Source of the DNA: Alphaproteobacteria bacterium
GTDB taxonomy: Bacteria > Pseudomonadota > Alphaproteobacteria > JANQMY01
Reading direction: 5' to 3'
DNA: 64,000 nt
Assembly: GCA_028289425.1 (NCBI GenBank)
Contig: JANQPL010000019.1
Location: 1 to 64,000 of the forward strand
The notes under the pieces: generated by a model
What the model was told of the DNA's origin: nothing
Seen by the model: only the letters and a program-made list of their open reading frames with translations
The model's database searches: none
Program-made: the position numbers and the translations under genes
In this document: in pieces, positions 56,344 to 64,000 of the stretch
Position numbering within the stretch: position 1 is the stretch's first letter
How the letters are laid out: every line of letters starts with the position of its first letter

Positions 56344-57555
56344 TTATGCTGACGCCCGAGACGGATCTTGCGCCGGCTTCGGCTCGCGCGGCATTTCAAG
56401 GCCCCGCTCGCTGATGATGTTCTTCTGGATCTGCGCCGTGCCGCCGCCGATGATGAGGCCCAGATCGAACATGTAATAGCGCTGCCAGATACCGTGGGAG
56501 CGTTCGTGCGGGCTGCCGTCATACAAAATGCCAAGCTCGCCCATCACATCGATGGCAAGCGCCGCAAGCTGATGGTTGAGCTCGCAGCCCTGCAGCTTGA
56601 CGATGAGCTTGGCCAGCCCCGCATCCTCTTTTTTGGCCGAGGCCGAGAGCAGCCGCATGCCGTTGAACTGCATGGAAAACACGCGGGATTGCAGCGCCAC
56701 CAGCCGGTCGCGGAAGACCGGATTGTCGATCAGCCGTTCGCCGTCAAGCGTTTCCCGGTGCATGAGATCCACAATGGCTTTGAGCCGGGTGCCCGCGGCG
56801 TTGGGGTCGCCCAGCATGCCGCGTTCGTGCTTTAGGGTCGCGTTGGCGACGAACCAGCCCTGGCCCGGTTCGCCCACGATTTGCTCACGCGGCACGCGCA
56901 CATCGGTGAAGAACACCTCGTTGAAATTGGCTATGCCGGTCATGTCCACCAGCGGGCGCACTTCGATGCCCGGCGTGTCCATGGAAAACAGCAGATAGGA
57001 AATGCCCTTGTGCTTGGGGGCGTCGGGTTCCGTGCGCACGAGGCAGAAAATCATGTCGGCCTGTTTGGCGGTGGACGTCCAGATTTTCTGGCCGTTGATG
57101 ACGTAATCATCGCCGTCGATTTCTGCCTTGGTTTGCAGGGAGGCGAGGTCGCTGCCCGAGCCCGGTTCCGAATAGCCCTGGCACCAAATCATCTCCCCAC
57201 GGAGGGTCGGCGGAATGTATTTCTGCTTCTGTTCTTCCGTGCCCATCTCGAGCAGCGTGGGCACCAGCATGGAAATGCCCTGGCCCGACAGGCCGCCGGG
57301 CAGGCCGGCTTCGGTGAATTCTTCGGCGATGATGCGCGATTTCAGAATGTCAGGCTCCGCGCCATGGCCGCCATAGTCGGCGGGGATGGTGCGCGCCGTG
57401 TAGCCGTGCTTGATGAGCAGCTTCTGCCACTCGCGCGCTTGCTTGTTGCCAAGGCCAAGCCCCATGGCTTTGGGCGCCTTGTCCTTATGGTCGGCGAGGA
57501 ATTTGCGCACCTGGTCGCGAAACGCCTGATGTTCGGGGCTGTAGCTTAGATCCAT
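56344..57555 (-). CDS. Acyl-CoA dehydrogenase, first subunit
   Basis: 403 residues from ATG 57555 (MDLSYSP); an in-frame extension to 57696 is poor sequence. FAD-binding and substrate blocks: AEEFTEAGLPGGLSGQGISMLVPTL, MIWCQGYSEPGSGSDLASLQTKA, VINGQKIWTSTAKQAD, and the final LGLIIGGGTAQIQKNIISERGLEMPR. It oxidises acyl-CoA to enoyl-CoA with ETF as acceptor. The pair (with the shorter gene 11 bp downstream) is most likely one heteromeric enzyme. Confidence 0.92.
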   Translation of the reverse strand: MDLSYSPEHQAFRDQVRKFLADHKDKAPKAMGLGLGNKQAREWQKLLIKHGYTARTIPADYGGHGAEPDILKSRIIAEEFTEAGLPGGLSGQGISMLVPTLLEMGTEEQKQKYIPPTLRGEMIWCQGYSEPGSGSDLASLQTKAEIDGDDYVINGQKIWTSTAKQADMIFCLVRTEPDAPKHKGISYLLFSMDTPGIEVRPLVDMTGIANFNEVFFTDVRVPREQIVGEPGQGWFVANATLKHERGMLGDPNAAGTRLKAIVDLMHRETLDGERLIDNPVFRDRLVALQSRVFSMQFNGMRLLSASAKKEDAGLAKLIVKLQGCELNHQLAALAIDVMGELGILYDGSPHERSHGIWQRYYMFDLGLIIGGGTAQIQKNIISERGLEMPREPKPAQDPSRASA

Positions 57556-57918
57556 CGTCTTCCTCCAGCGTGTGCCTCTTTTGTAGGGTGGTTGGCGCCA
57601 CCTATAGCGCGCTCGGAAACGCCTGCAAACCCGCGGAAAGGGCTGACGCAGGGGAATTGGGAGGCGTTTTTGCACGGGCCCTGCCCCTTGCCCCAACTGT
57701 CATCCCAAGGAGCAGGCCCAGAGTCTTTTCGGGCCTGCGAGCTTGGGATCCATAACCCCTGACCCTGAATGGACGGAAAGCGCCGTTGCCACGCCACCAA
57801 GGCCTCACCCCAACCACTCAAACCTGTGGGTATGGGTCCCAGCTCAAGGCTGGGACGACACCCAAAGTAAGGGCGCCTGAATCCCCCAAAAACACATTGA
57901 CGAGATGGGTGCATGGGG
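57556..57918. repeat. Intergenic region with large cruciform repeats
   Basis: No gene. A nested hairpin spans 57702-57749: ATCCCAAG, GCAGGCCC, 11-nt loop, GGGCCTGC, CTTGGGAT. A second hairpin GTCCCAGC-tcaag-GCTGGGAC lies at 57836-57856. Both resemble the GTCATCCC/GGGTCCC family of intergenic repeats found at 53.5-55.2 kb. Confidence 0.65.
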
Positions 57919-57985
57919 TTCATCCAACTTCTCGCGTGAGCCCCCCTCTCCGCCCATGAAAAAAGGGCCCCTCGGGCCCTTGTCA
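57919..57985 (-). terminator. Duplicated terminator segment, copy 1
   Basis: A block beginning TTCATCCAACTT, with GAGCCCCCCTCT then CGCCCATGAAAAAAGGGCCC, is repeated at 58594-58662. The stem AAGGGCCC/GGGCCCTT (57963-57981) is followed on the minus strand by a run of six Ts, an intrinsic terminator with no minus-strand gene now directly upstream. Confidence 0.7.
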
Positions 57986-58228
57986 TAGCATTACTGCTCA
58001 TTCGTGGTCGCCTCATATCGAGGTACCCCTCGTCATTGTCTTCCATCGCTCAAATTGTAACACACTCTGTGTCGTTCCCAAACGACCGGCAAATGCGTTG
58101 GGCGCGTCAAAACACTGATCTAGCTTTTACTCAGGCAAGCGCTGTTAATGCTCTCACTGCGTCTCAACTCAAACTGGATCTAAACTTGTCCAGCACAAAG
58201 CATGTCTTGGCCGGAATGGAGAAGAAAC

Positions 58229-58480
58229 ATGTCAACCATATTTACAATTAACGTGCCGACAAGGTCGAACATAGAGTTTTCTCAAGTTAAGACGACGTTT
58301 AATGTTAAGGTTACCAAGAAGAGCAATCTCGATAATGTCGTCGCAGTTGCAGACTCTGTTGATGCGAAAACGCCGCTGAAAGATTGGGACCCCGAAGAGT
58401 TTCGCATCGAAAAGTTCCTAATCATCGACAATCAAAATACAGGCGCCAACCAAGACGTGGACATTGAGTTTGAGTTTTAG
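58229..58480 (+). CDS. Small protein of unknown function (83 aa)
   Basis: ATG 58229 has GGAGAAG at ideal distance. The sequence MSTIFTINVP, then FNVKVTKKSNLDNVV and ending DVDIEFEF, suggests a small beta-rich, acidic protein; no motif recognised. It lies alone between two copies of the terminator repeat. Confidence 0.5.
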   Translation: MSTIFTINVPTRSNIEFSQVKTTFNVKVTKKSNLDNVVAVADSVDAKTPLKDWDPEEFRIEKFLIIDNQNTGANQDVDIEFEF

Positions 58481-58593
58481 TTCAGTCCAAATCATGTAGG
58501 TACGGATTGATTGAGCACTGCAAGGCGTCGCCAACCGGTGTGCGGGTCATATGTCTCATGCTGCAAATGTTGCAAGCATTAGTCCGGCGTTGT

Positions 58594-58662
58594 TTCATCC
58601 AACTTTTCACATGAGCCCCCCTCTTCGCCCATGAAAAAAGGGCCCTCAGGGCCCTTACGGTC
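58594..58662 (-). terminator. Duplicated terminator segment, copy 2
   Basis: AAGGGCCC/GGGCCCTT stem at 58638-58656 with six Ts following on the minus strand. It sits 125 bp past the trypsin-like gene stop and probably ends that transcript. The gap 58481-58786 holds nothing else. Confidence 0.7.
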
Positions 58663-58786
58663 ATCGTCATAAGGTTCTGTCTCAATAGTGAATCTCATTC
58701 CGATACTATCTCTTTATCTCTCTTGGAGAACACTACGACAGAAATACAAAACCGTCTCGGATGCATGATCGAAGCACTAACGTACA

Positions 58787-59602
58787 TCAATTGCGCGAAC
58801 GCACGTCCTCGATACATTTCAGAATCTGAATTCGCTCATTGACTCTAATCGTGTTCACACCATCAACAAGCCCCGACTCATAAAATGCGACGCCTGCAAA
58901 TCGACATTCGTCCGAGACCTTGGTTTCTCCACCACCCATCTCTAACTCGACCCGCCAAACCCCTCCGCCGCTATAACCACCAAATGAAGTGGGTCCAGGA
59001 AACTCTTCATTCACGGTGATTTCCAGCTCCCAGTAATGTTGGCCGAGCTTGCTAGTTGCAGGGCTGGCTCTGCCATCGATGATCTGTCCCACGAACTCGA
59101 CAAAGTTTCCCAACTCTGGCTGCCACAGTTTTTGCCTGGTCCATTCACCCGCAAAACCTGCAAGGAGCCAAAGGCCGCCGGAGTTTGACAATCCACAAAC
59201 GGGAATGAATTCGGAACCATCGCTCAGATTAGCAGAAGATTTTTTGGCCTGTATAGTGGCCACATAATTTTCACTCAGTTGCACAAACCCGATATCCGGT
59301 GGATGACGCTCGGCCGCCGGCCGTTCAACCTGACATCTCCTCAATAGTTGCTTATTAAGCGTGAGTTTGTGAATTTGGTTTGGTCTCATGCTCGACAAGA
59401 TGAGGCCGACATGTTCACTCCTGGAGTCCCAGATTGCGTCTATGACGTGAGCAGCGGTCATCACGCCGAAAATGTCATCGATTCTAACGAGTGTACCGCT
59501 TCCGCAGAGATTGGTGCTGTCCGAACCCGGCAGCGCAAATCCGACCAAATAACTATCAATCTTTCGAGCCGTCGGCTCATACTGTTCGAAAGAAATCTCG
59601 AC
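58787..59602 (-). CDS. Trypsin-like serine protease without signal peptide
   Basis: About 271 residues from ATG 59602 (59635 is an alternative adding MCLFHIYHFP). The chymotrypsin fold triad is visible: His in GVMTAAHVID, Asp in PPDIGFVQL, Ser in GGYSGGGVW. There is no secretion signal, so it may act in the cytoplasm. Standalone cytosolic trypsin-like proteins are often effectors of defence systems. It follows two membrane/secreted genes on the same strand, suggesting a three-gene operon. Confidence 0.72.
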   Translation of the reverse strand, partial: VEISFEQYEPTARKIDSYLVGFALPGSDSTNLCGSGTLVRIDDIFGVMTAAHVIDAIWDSRSEHVGLILSSMRPNQIHKLTLNKQLLRRCQVERPAAERHPPDIGFVQLSENYVATIQAKKSSANLSDGSEFIPVCGLSNSGGLWLLAGFAGEWTRQKLWQPELGNFVEFVGQIIDGRASPATSKLGQHYWELEITVNEEFPGPTSFGGYSGGGVWRVELEMGGGETKVSDECRFAGVAFYESGLVDGVNTIRVNERIQILKCIEDVRSRN

Positions 59603-59707
59603 CATGGGGAAATGATAAATATGAAATAAACACAATGTGCAAACAATAGGCAGCGACCGGTGATGTTTGACACACTAGTTCTTCCGACAAATGTCGATAA
59701 CGGCATT

Positions 59708-60325
59708 TCACGGGGTGATCGCCACACCATTTTTTTCCGCTGCGACCGCCGCACTAACTTCATTGTAGATTTCTTCGTCAGTCAATTCGACAATCCGCCT
59801 GGCTTCTTCATCGCTTATGGTCAATATGACATTCCACATTCGAAAATCTGGCATGACCGTATCGTTTCCATCGATGATCAGACCGCTGTGGTGTCGGCTA
59901 AAAGACGGCTCGCTGGGATCAAATGCCAGACGCACGCGGTGGTCGGCAACAAAATTCATATCACGCTGTTGAGCAAATACTTCCCTCAAAAAGAAGAGTG
60001 TGTCAGGAAATGCAGCCTTCCACTTGGGCAATGGACTGAAATCGTCATTTCTGAGTTCAAAACTCTTAGAGTAGTCGGTCAATCGCTGTACAAGATGCTT
60101 TGGAGTGTACTTTTTTCCGCTTGCCGCGGGACAATAGGTCAGGCACTTGGAGTTATCACACGTAGCATCTGGTTCAGCATACGTGCATCTAGCGATACAC
60201 TTGTCGTCGCACGGGAATGTGTGCTCCCAATCGTCGCCATCGGCGCTCCGGGCATCCCCATAAAATGCAAAGATGCATATGCACAACAGCGTAACAATTC
60301 TAGTCGACAGTTGCACACTCATCAT
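59708..60325 (-). CDS. Secreted cysteine-rich protein, unknown
   Basis: 205 residues with an N-terminal signal sequence (hydrophobic residues about 10-20, cleavage near ARSADG). Seven cysteines lie between residues about 37 and 67 (CDDKC, CTY, TCDNSKC, YC), likely disulfide-bonded in the periplasm. The rest is helical and charged. No family recognised. Its start lies inside the 3' end of the upstream gene (26-bp overlap), indicating coupling. Confidence 0.65.
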   Translation of the reverse strand: MMSVQLSTRIVTLLCICIFAFYGDARSADGDDWEHTFPCDDKCIARCTYAEPDATCDNSKCLTYCPAASGKKYTPKHLVQRLTDYSKSFELRNDDFSPLPKWKAAFPDTLFFLREVFAQQRDMNFVADHRVRLAFDPSEPSFSRHHSGLIIDGNDTVMPDFRMWNVILTISDEEARRIVELTDEEIYNEVSAAVAAEKNGVAITP

Positions 60326-61313
60326 TTTTTTCTCCGTCTAAGGATGATAAGGGAACTGGCTGCAATTTCCGCTCCCTTAACAAGATCCGTATATGTTCTG
60401 TTGGATCCGAATTCTTGTTAAAATCGTCCTCAAGCAGATCCAGGGTTTTGCAAAGTGGAACGTTGTAGATTTCTCCACCAGACAGTTTGAACTCGCGCTC
60501 GCGCAGACTGGAATTGATCATAGTAAGATCGGCACGTATCGTAACCGATTGCCTTCGCGTTGATGCAGCTCTTGCGACTTGTATGGCCAAAGCAGGTAAA
60601 ACGCGCCCTAGAGTTACACGTGGAGAAGTCTGTCGATAGAGCGGCAACTTTATAGAGCGAACGTCGATTTCCTTGTCATCAATCGAAATAACTAAGTTCC
60701 CGCAGCCTGATTCAAAAGTGACCCCTGAAGGACTTCTTTCGCTTTCAATTTCATCGCATCCGCCGCTTGCGCGCGCGTTTATTATTTTCCACTCGTCGGT
60801 ATCTAATTCGACACGCAGCTTCTCGCCTTTCGGAACAAACGCAAATTCAACACGGCCAAGGGAATCATTCAAGGGTCGGGACTGGTTCAATGACTCCTGT
60901 ATGAGGCGAACACGGAAATTCTCAATATGGTCAACACTCTCATTTTTGCTGTCGTTGAACTGAATTGCGAGATTTGTTGTTGGATTTAGTTGGGGAGCGA
61001 CCAGCATGTACAGTACAACTGTGGCCGCAACCGCGCCTCCAAGTCGCACGACCCGGCCGCCCCCTTCCAGCTGAATAAACGCCTCCGAACCTTCGAGTAC
61101 GCCAAAAAGAAGTACACCAAGTGTCGCGCTAACCGTTAGGGCGAGAAAAGATTGAAAAAGGCTGCTTTGCGCGAAGCGTTGATCAAAAAAAATTGGCAAG
61201 GTACTGATTAATGTCGCCAGCACTATCAAAAACGCGGAAGCGTACAAAAGCGGCCGTAGTTTTTGCGACGGGTTCTTTTCTTGTGGCATTGCTTCGTTCG
61301 ACGACTGATTCAC
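60300..61313 (-). CDS. Membrane protein with large soluble domain, unknown
   Basis: 337 residues from GTG 61313, which has AGGGAG eight bases upstream; the longer frame to 61409 lacks one. Three transmembrane helices in the first 120 residues (YASAFLIVLATLISTLP, FLALTVSATLGVLLFG, AAVATVVLYMLVAP), then about 210 residues, possibly periplasmic, rich in beta strands (FRVRLIQESLN, EKLRVELDTDEWKI, VTIRADLTMIN). No known family. First gene of the putative operon with the Cys-rich protein and the protease. Confidence 0.6.
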   Translation of the reverse strand: MNQSSNEAMPQEKNPSQKLRPLLYASAFLIVLATLISTLPIFFDQRFAQSSLFQSFLALTVSATLGVLLFGVLEGSEAFIQLEGGGRVVRLGGAVAATVVLYMLVAPQLNPTTNLAIQFNDSKNESVDHIENFRVRLIQESLNQSRPLNDSLGRVEFAFVPKGEKLRVELDTDEWKIINARASGGCDEIESERSPSGVTFESGCGNLVISIDDKEIDVRSIKLPLYRQTSPRVTLGRVLPALAIQVARAASTRRQSVTIRADLTMINSSLREREFKLSGGEIYNVPLCKTLDLLEDDFNKNSDPTEHIRILLRERKLQPVPLSSLDGEKNDECATVD

Positions 61314-61574
61314 GTGACGTGCTCCCTTGGATTTCTGTTCTTGCCTCCGGATCAAACAATCAAAGCTGGCGGTTTGGCAATGAAGATAGCTAAACGTGTA
61401 CCATTTCACAACTCAACCGTTGGCCGATGCGCAGGGAGCTGAAAGAGCCTTTCTATGAGACTGACATGCCAGTTCGATGTTGGCTGCTATCCGCATCTAC
61501 AACAACCGGTCTGGGGCAGAGTGAAAGAGGTCATTGAGTTGACAAGTTAGATTCGAAGCCCAAGCCAGACGGAT

Positions 61575-61650
61575 TTTGAACTCCTTCCGCACATTCATTT
61601 CTAAACTGGCGAACATGCAATCGGGAATACAAATCCCGACCGGAGTAAGG
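61575..61650. repeat. 78-bp-type dispersed repeat, copy A
   Basis: Shares TTTGAACTCC, a CATTCAT block, GAACATGC and ATCCCGACCGG with the tandem pair at 63351-63506. The right half can fold (CGGGA/TCCCG). No gene lies in 61314-61708. Confidence 0.65.
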
Positions 61651-61708
61651 ACCCCGGGTTGGGCGCATCGGCGCTCGCTATGAATTGTCCTTTTCGTTCT
61701 TTTGAGAC

Positions 61709-62341
61709 TTAACCTTCGCGCGCGACCGGTTTCGGCCGCTTCTTGTTCGCCCGCTTGTATTTGCGCTGATAGTCGCGCCGCTGCTTTGTCACCTCGTACA
61801 ACACAATGCCCGACGTGGTGCCCAGATTGAGGCTTTCGATCATGCCGAACATGGGGATGCTGACGCACATCTCCGCCGCGTCCACCGCTTCATCGCTGAT
61901 GCCGCGCCGCTCATTGCCGAACCAAACGGCGAGTTTGGTGTAAACGGTGTAGTCCGCCTCGTGCAGGACGACATTGGTGTGCCCCTTCACATGGGGTGAG
62001 GTGACAACCGACACAAAGCCGTATCGCTGCAGATGCTTGAGGCACGCCTCGGTGCTGTCGAAGCGTTTGACGAAGCTCCATTTGATGGCCGAGACCGAAG
62101 TTTTGGACAGCGAGCGCCGTTCGCGCATGTATTGCCAGTCATCGGGCAAGCGGCCCTTGGGGTCGACGATATAGGCCTTTTCGACGCCCAACGCGTTCAC
62201 ATTGCGGATGACCGTGCCTATGTTTTTAACATCGGACGGGTCTTCGATGACCGCGATGAGGTTCTTGCAGCGATAGTTCTTGATCTCGTCCGCGCGCCGG
62301 CGGACAGCGCTCTTCTGTTTGGGTGTGTTGTTGATTGTCAT
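61709..62341 (-). CDS. SpoU/TrmH-family RNA 2'-O-methyltransferase
   Basis: 210 residues. SPOUT motifs: NLIAVIEDPSDVKNIGTVIRN (motif 1, the RNA/SAM asparagine), VWFGNERRGISDEAVDA (motif 2), and IPMFGMIESLNLGTTSGIVLYE (motif 3 knot). The basic C-terminus (QRRDYQRKYKRANKKRPKP) fits tRNA binding. Closest to TrmH-type tRNA Gm18 methyltransferases, but the exact RNA target is not determined. Confidence 0.92.
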   Translation of the reverse strand: MTINNTPKQKSAVRRRADEIKNYRCKNLIAVIEDPSDVKNIGTVIRNVNALGVEKAYIVDPKGRLPDDWQYMRERRSLSKTSVSAIKWSFVKRFDSTEACLKHLQRYGFVSVVTSPHVKGHTNVVLHEADYTVYTKLAVWFGNERRGISDEAVDAAEMCVSIPMFGMIESLNLGTTSGIVLYEVTKQRRDYQRKYKRANKKRPKPVAREG

Positions 62342-62471
62342 GTCGATAATGTTCGAGCGATCGCATTCAATAGACGATTAGAAAACGCACTATTTTAGCG
62401 AGTATGTGCAGTACTTCACCAACTAGCACCAAAGTTCGGGCTTACCATTGAAACACAGGGAGGTATTCGGC

Positions 62472-63314
62472 ATGCAAACAAAAAAAGCTCGAAATACATC
62501 CATTTTGGCACTAGTCGCTTTCGGTATTGCCCAACACACTTTCGCGGCGGACTCGGATGACAAGGAAAAGCTCATTGCCAGCGCGGCTTATACCCTTGGT
62601 ACGGAAGACTTCAATGATTTCTTCAGTGGGGGCGTGTCTGACATTGACGGTGGTTTGGATGATGACCGCAACCTAACCCGCGTACACACGTTTGAGGGTT
62701 CCCTTCAATACACCGATAAGAAGGGACACAGTTACTTGCTTGCCCTTGAACACGAGATCGATGGAGAAAGTCGCGATCTCACAACACGGGAGATCACATT
62801 AGGGTACACGCATCTAATTGCACCAAACGGCAAGCACGAACTCGGTGTCCAAGGTTCCTATGAGGAAGTCGATGACGAGTTCGAAACGGGTCTCACCATA
62901 GAGAGGAGCGCAGGTTGGAATCTCTGGGGCACAGACTACCCTGTTGTGCCATCAGCTGGTTTTACCGTAAGCGATCTGGGTGCTGAGGATGACTTAAGCC
63001 TTAGAGGCACGCTCAAACCCACATTGAAAGACTTTAAGGCTCTCATTTGGAACAACATAAAACCAATGCTTGAGCTCCAAGCGTCCATTGATCCAGAGGA
63101 GGTCGGCCAAGGGCCGCGCGTGGAATTGGGCCTATCTTTCGCACTACTCCCTTTTGAAGGGAAGTTTGATAACCTGGAGATGGAATTCGGCGGCAGCGTC
63201 AGTCACGACTCCGACGACGGAAAGCCTGACGGAGCGGCCTTCATTACATTTACGCTGAATTCGGAAGACCTGCTGCCGTCTCTACGGCGACACTTTTCGA
63301 GGTCAGGCGCATGA
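62472..63314 (+). CDS. Exported protein, possibly outer-membrane beta-barrel
   Basis: 280 residues from ATG 62472 with AGGGAGG upstream. Signal peptide ending TFAAD near residue 25. The body alternates polar and hydrophobic residues (FEGSLQYTDK, SYLLALEHEID, REITLGYTHLI, HELGVQGSYEEV), suggesting antiparallel membrane strands, but the last residue is not the usual aromatic. Function unknown. Confidence 0.6.
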   Translation: MQTKKARNTSILALVAFGIAQHTFAADSDDKEKLIASAAYTLGTEDFNDFFSGGVSDIDGGLDDDRNLTRVHTFEGSLQYTDKKGHSYLLALEHEIDGESRDLTTREITLGYTHLIAPNGKHELGVQGSYEEVDDEFETGLTIERSAGWNLWGTDYPVVPSAGFTVSDLGAEDDLSLRGTLKPTLKDFKALIWNNIKPMLELQASIDPEEVGQGPRVELGLSFALLPFEGKFDNLEMEFGGSVSHDSDDGKPDGAAFITFTLNSEDLLPSLRRHFSRSGA

Positions 63315-63350
63315 TGCTGCAACGACAATAGCCTGCCCGCCGGATGGCGG

Positions 63351-63506
63351 TTTGAACGCCGTCGGCCATTCATCCATTTCCAAATCGGTCAACATGCGGT
63401 CGGGATTGAAAATCCCGACCGGCCAGGGTTTGAACTCCGTCGGCCATTCATACACTTCCAAATGGGTGAACATGCGGTCGGGATGACAAATCCCGACCGG
63501 CTAGGG
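63351..63506. repeat. Two tandem 78-bp repeats
   Basis: Units 63351-63428 and 63429-63506 have exactly the same length and differ at only a few positions. Each contains CGGTCGGGAT ... ATCCCGACCG, a 10-bp inverted repeat with a 4- to 5-nt loop. They lie just after the exported-protein gene. Confidence 0.8.
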
Positions 63507-64000
63507 TTATTGAACAATCATCCTCACTTCCTGAGACTTAAAGCAAGCAAACGGATCGATCACGCGTTGCGCGTCGGATTCGTATAGCGGCCATTGATCT
63601 TTACATCGCCCGCGCAGACAAACGCACGCATACTTGGTGTCTAACGACGACGTAGTGTCCGAGAAGACTCGAATTTTTGCTCGCCTCGCATTTAGCCGCT
63701 GGAACGCGGCATGATGGTGGAGCGTCGTTTCAAAACTCACGATGCGCATTATGTTGAGCCTTGTGTTTTCTTTTGAGTTCGCCAGCCTTTCTTCGCTCAC
63801 GAAGTCTCCCGTTATCTCAAGAGTTTGCGCTTCGTAATCTGCATAGGCTTCGACGCTATCTTGAAGCAGACGTATCTTCTCGCGGGTTTCAGCAACTATC
63901 TCATTCAAATCGTTGCCTGTGTAATCGGATAGCTCGCCAATCAAACTCCGGTTGCGTTCGCCTGAGATATAGAGGGGTTGTTCGTCTCTAATCTCCGTGA
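63507..64000 (-). CDS. Partial gene, helical protein, runs off the window
   Basis: The C-terminal 163 or so residues of a gene whose start lies beyond 64000: the frame is open across the window edge. Residues are strongly helical and charged (NDLNEIVAETREKIRLLQDSV), suggesting a coiled coil, followed by a C-terminal section with three cysteines (YACVCLRGRC). No family recognised. Confidence 0.55.
   Translation of the reverse strand, partial: TEIRDEQPLYISGERNRSLIGELSDYTGNDLNEIVAETREKIRLLQDSVEAYADYEAQTLEITGDFVSEERLANSKENTRLNIMRIVSFETTLHHHAAFQRLNARRAKIRVFSDTTSSLDTKYACVCLRGRCKDQWPLYESDAQRVIDPFACFKSQEVRMIVQ

Overview
The window looks like a chromosomal segment of an alphaproteobacterium, probably Hyphomicrobiales or a Parvibaculum-like lineage. 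Four things point that way. The carA-carB-greA and yqeY-dnaG-rpoD blocks are arranged as is common there. DnaG has lost its zinc ligands. A marine-type class GN sortase sits beside its VIT/vWA substrate. Several accessory families (DUF2924, DUF3489, DUF5681, RepB-like ParB proteins, BTLCP, ELM1) are typical of the class. Assignments rest on reading motifs and gene order; no database search was run.

Region 1 (1-8.7 kb) holds metabolic genes on both sides of a first integrase cassette: a zinc alcohol dehydrogenase, a small-molecule phosphotransferase, a broken acyl-CoA ligase and a PEP-mutase-type lyase. The cassette (4.15-7.46 kb, minus strand) is a large serine recombinase followed by two ParB-like proteins, each joined to the previous gene by a 4-nt ATGA overlap. 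The acyl-CoA ligase is cut off where this block begins.

Region 2 (8.7-21.9 kb) is an accessory island. It contains a VasI-like membrane protein and a PD-(D/E)xK nuclease, a divergent XRE regulator, a structured noncoding segment with a perfect 20-bp palindrome, a ParB-DNA methyltransferase fusion, DUF5681, a phage large terminase with no capsid genes, a zinc-hook AAA_13 ATPase resembling RloC/PrrC, and a second integrase cassette (DUF3489-DUF2924-large serine recombinase, also with 4-nt overlaps). It ends about 420 bp from the 3' end of a CAU-anticodon tRNA. The parts suggest a chromosomal element combining integration, DNA modification, DNA packaging or mobilisation, and defence.

Region 3 (21.9-46.7 kb) is core genome: SIMPL protein, panD, rpoD, class II aldolase, dnaG, yqeY, carAB, greA, BTLCP peptidase, Lrp regulator, ELM1-like protein (apparently starting at ATA), a large unknown protein, thioredoxin reductase, LysR regulator, HAD phosphatase, MsrP, Dps, an EF-G-like GTPase and an aminotransferase.

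Region 4 (46.9-57.6 kb) holds a membrane-anchored formylglycine-generating-enzyme-like protein, the sortase-substrate/sortase pair, a small membrane protein, a methyltransferase, an NTF2-like protein, an old-yellow-enzyme oxidoreductase and a pair of acyl-CoA dehydrogenases. Palindromic intergenic repeats are dense here.

Region 5 (57.6-64 kb) is again accessory. A duplicated terminator segment flanks a tiny gene. Next come a possible three-gene operon (membrane protein, secreted Cys-rich protein, trypsin-like protease without a signal peptide), a SpoU rRNA/tRNA methyltransferase, an exported protein, three copies of a ~78-bp repeat, and a gene running off the right end.
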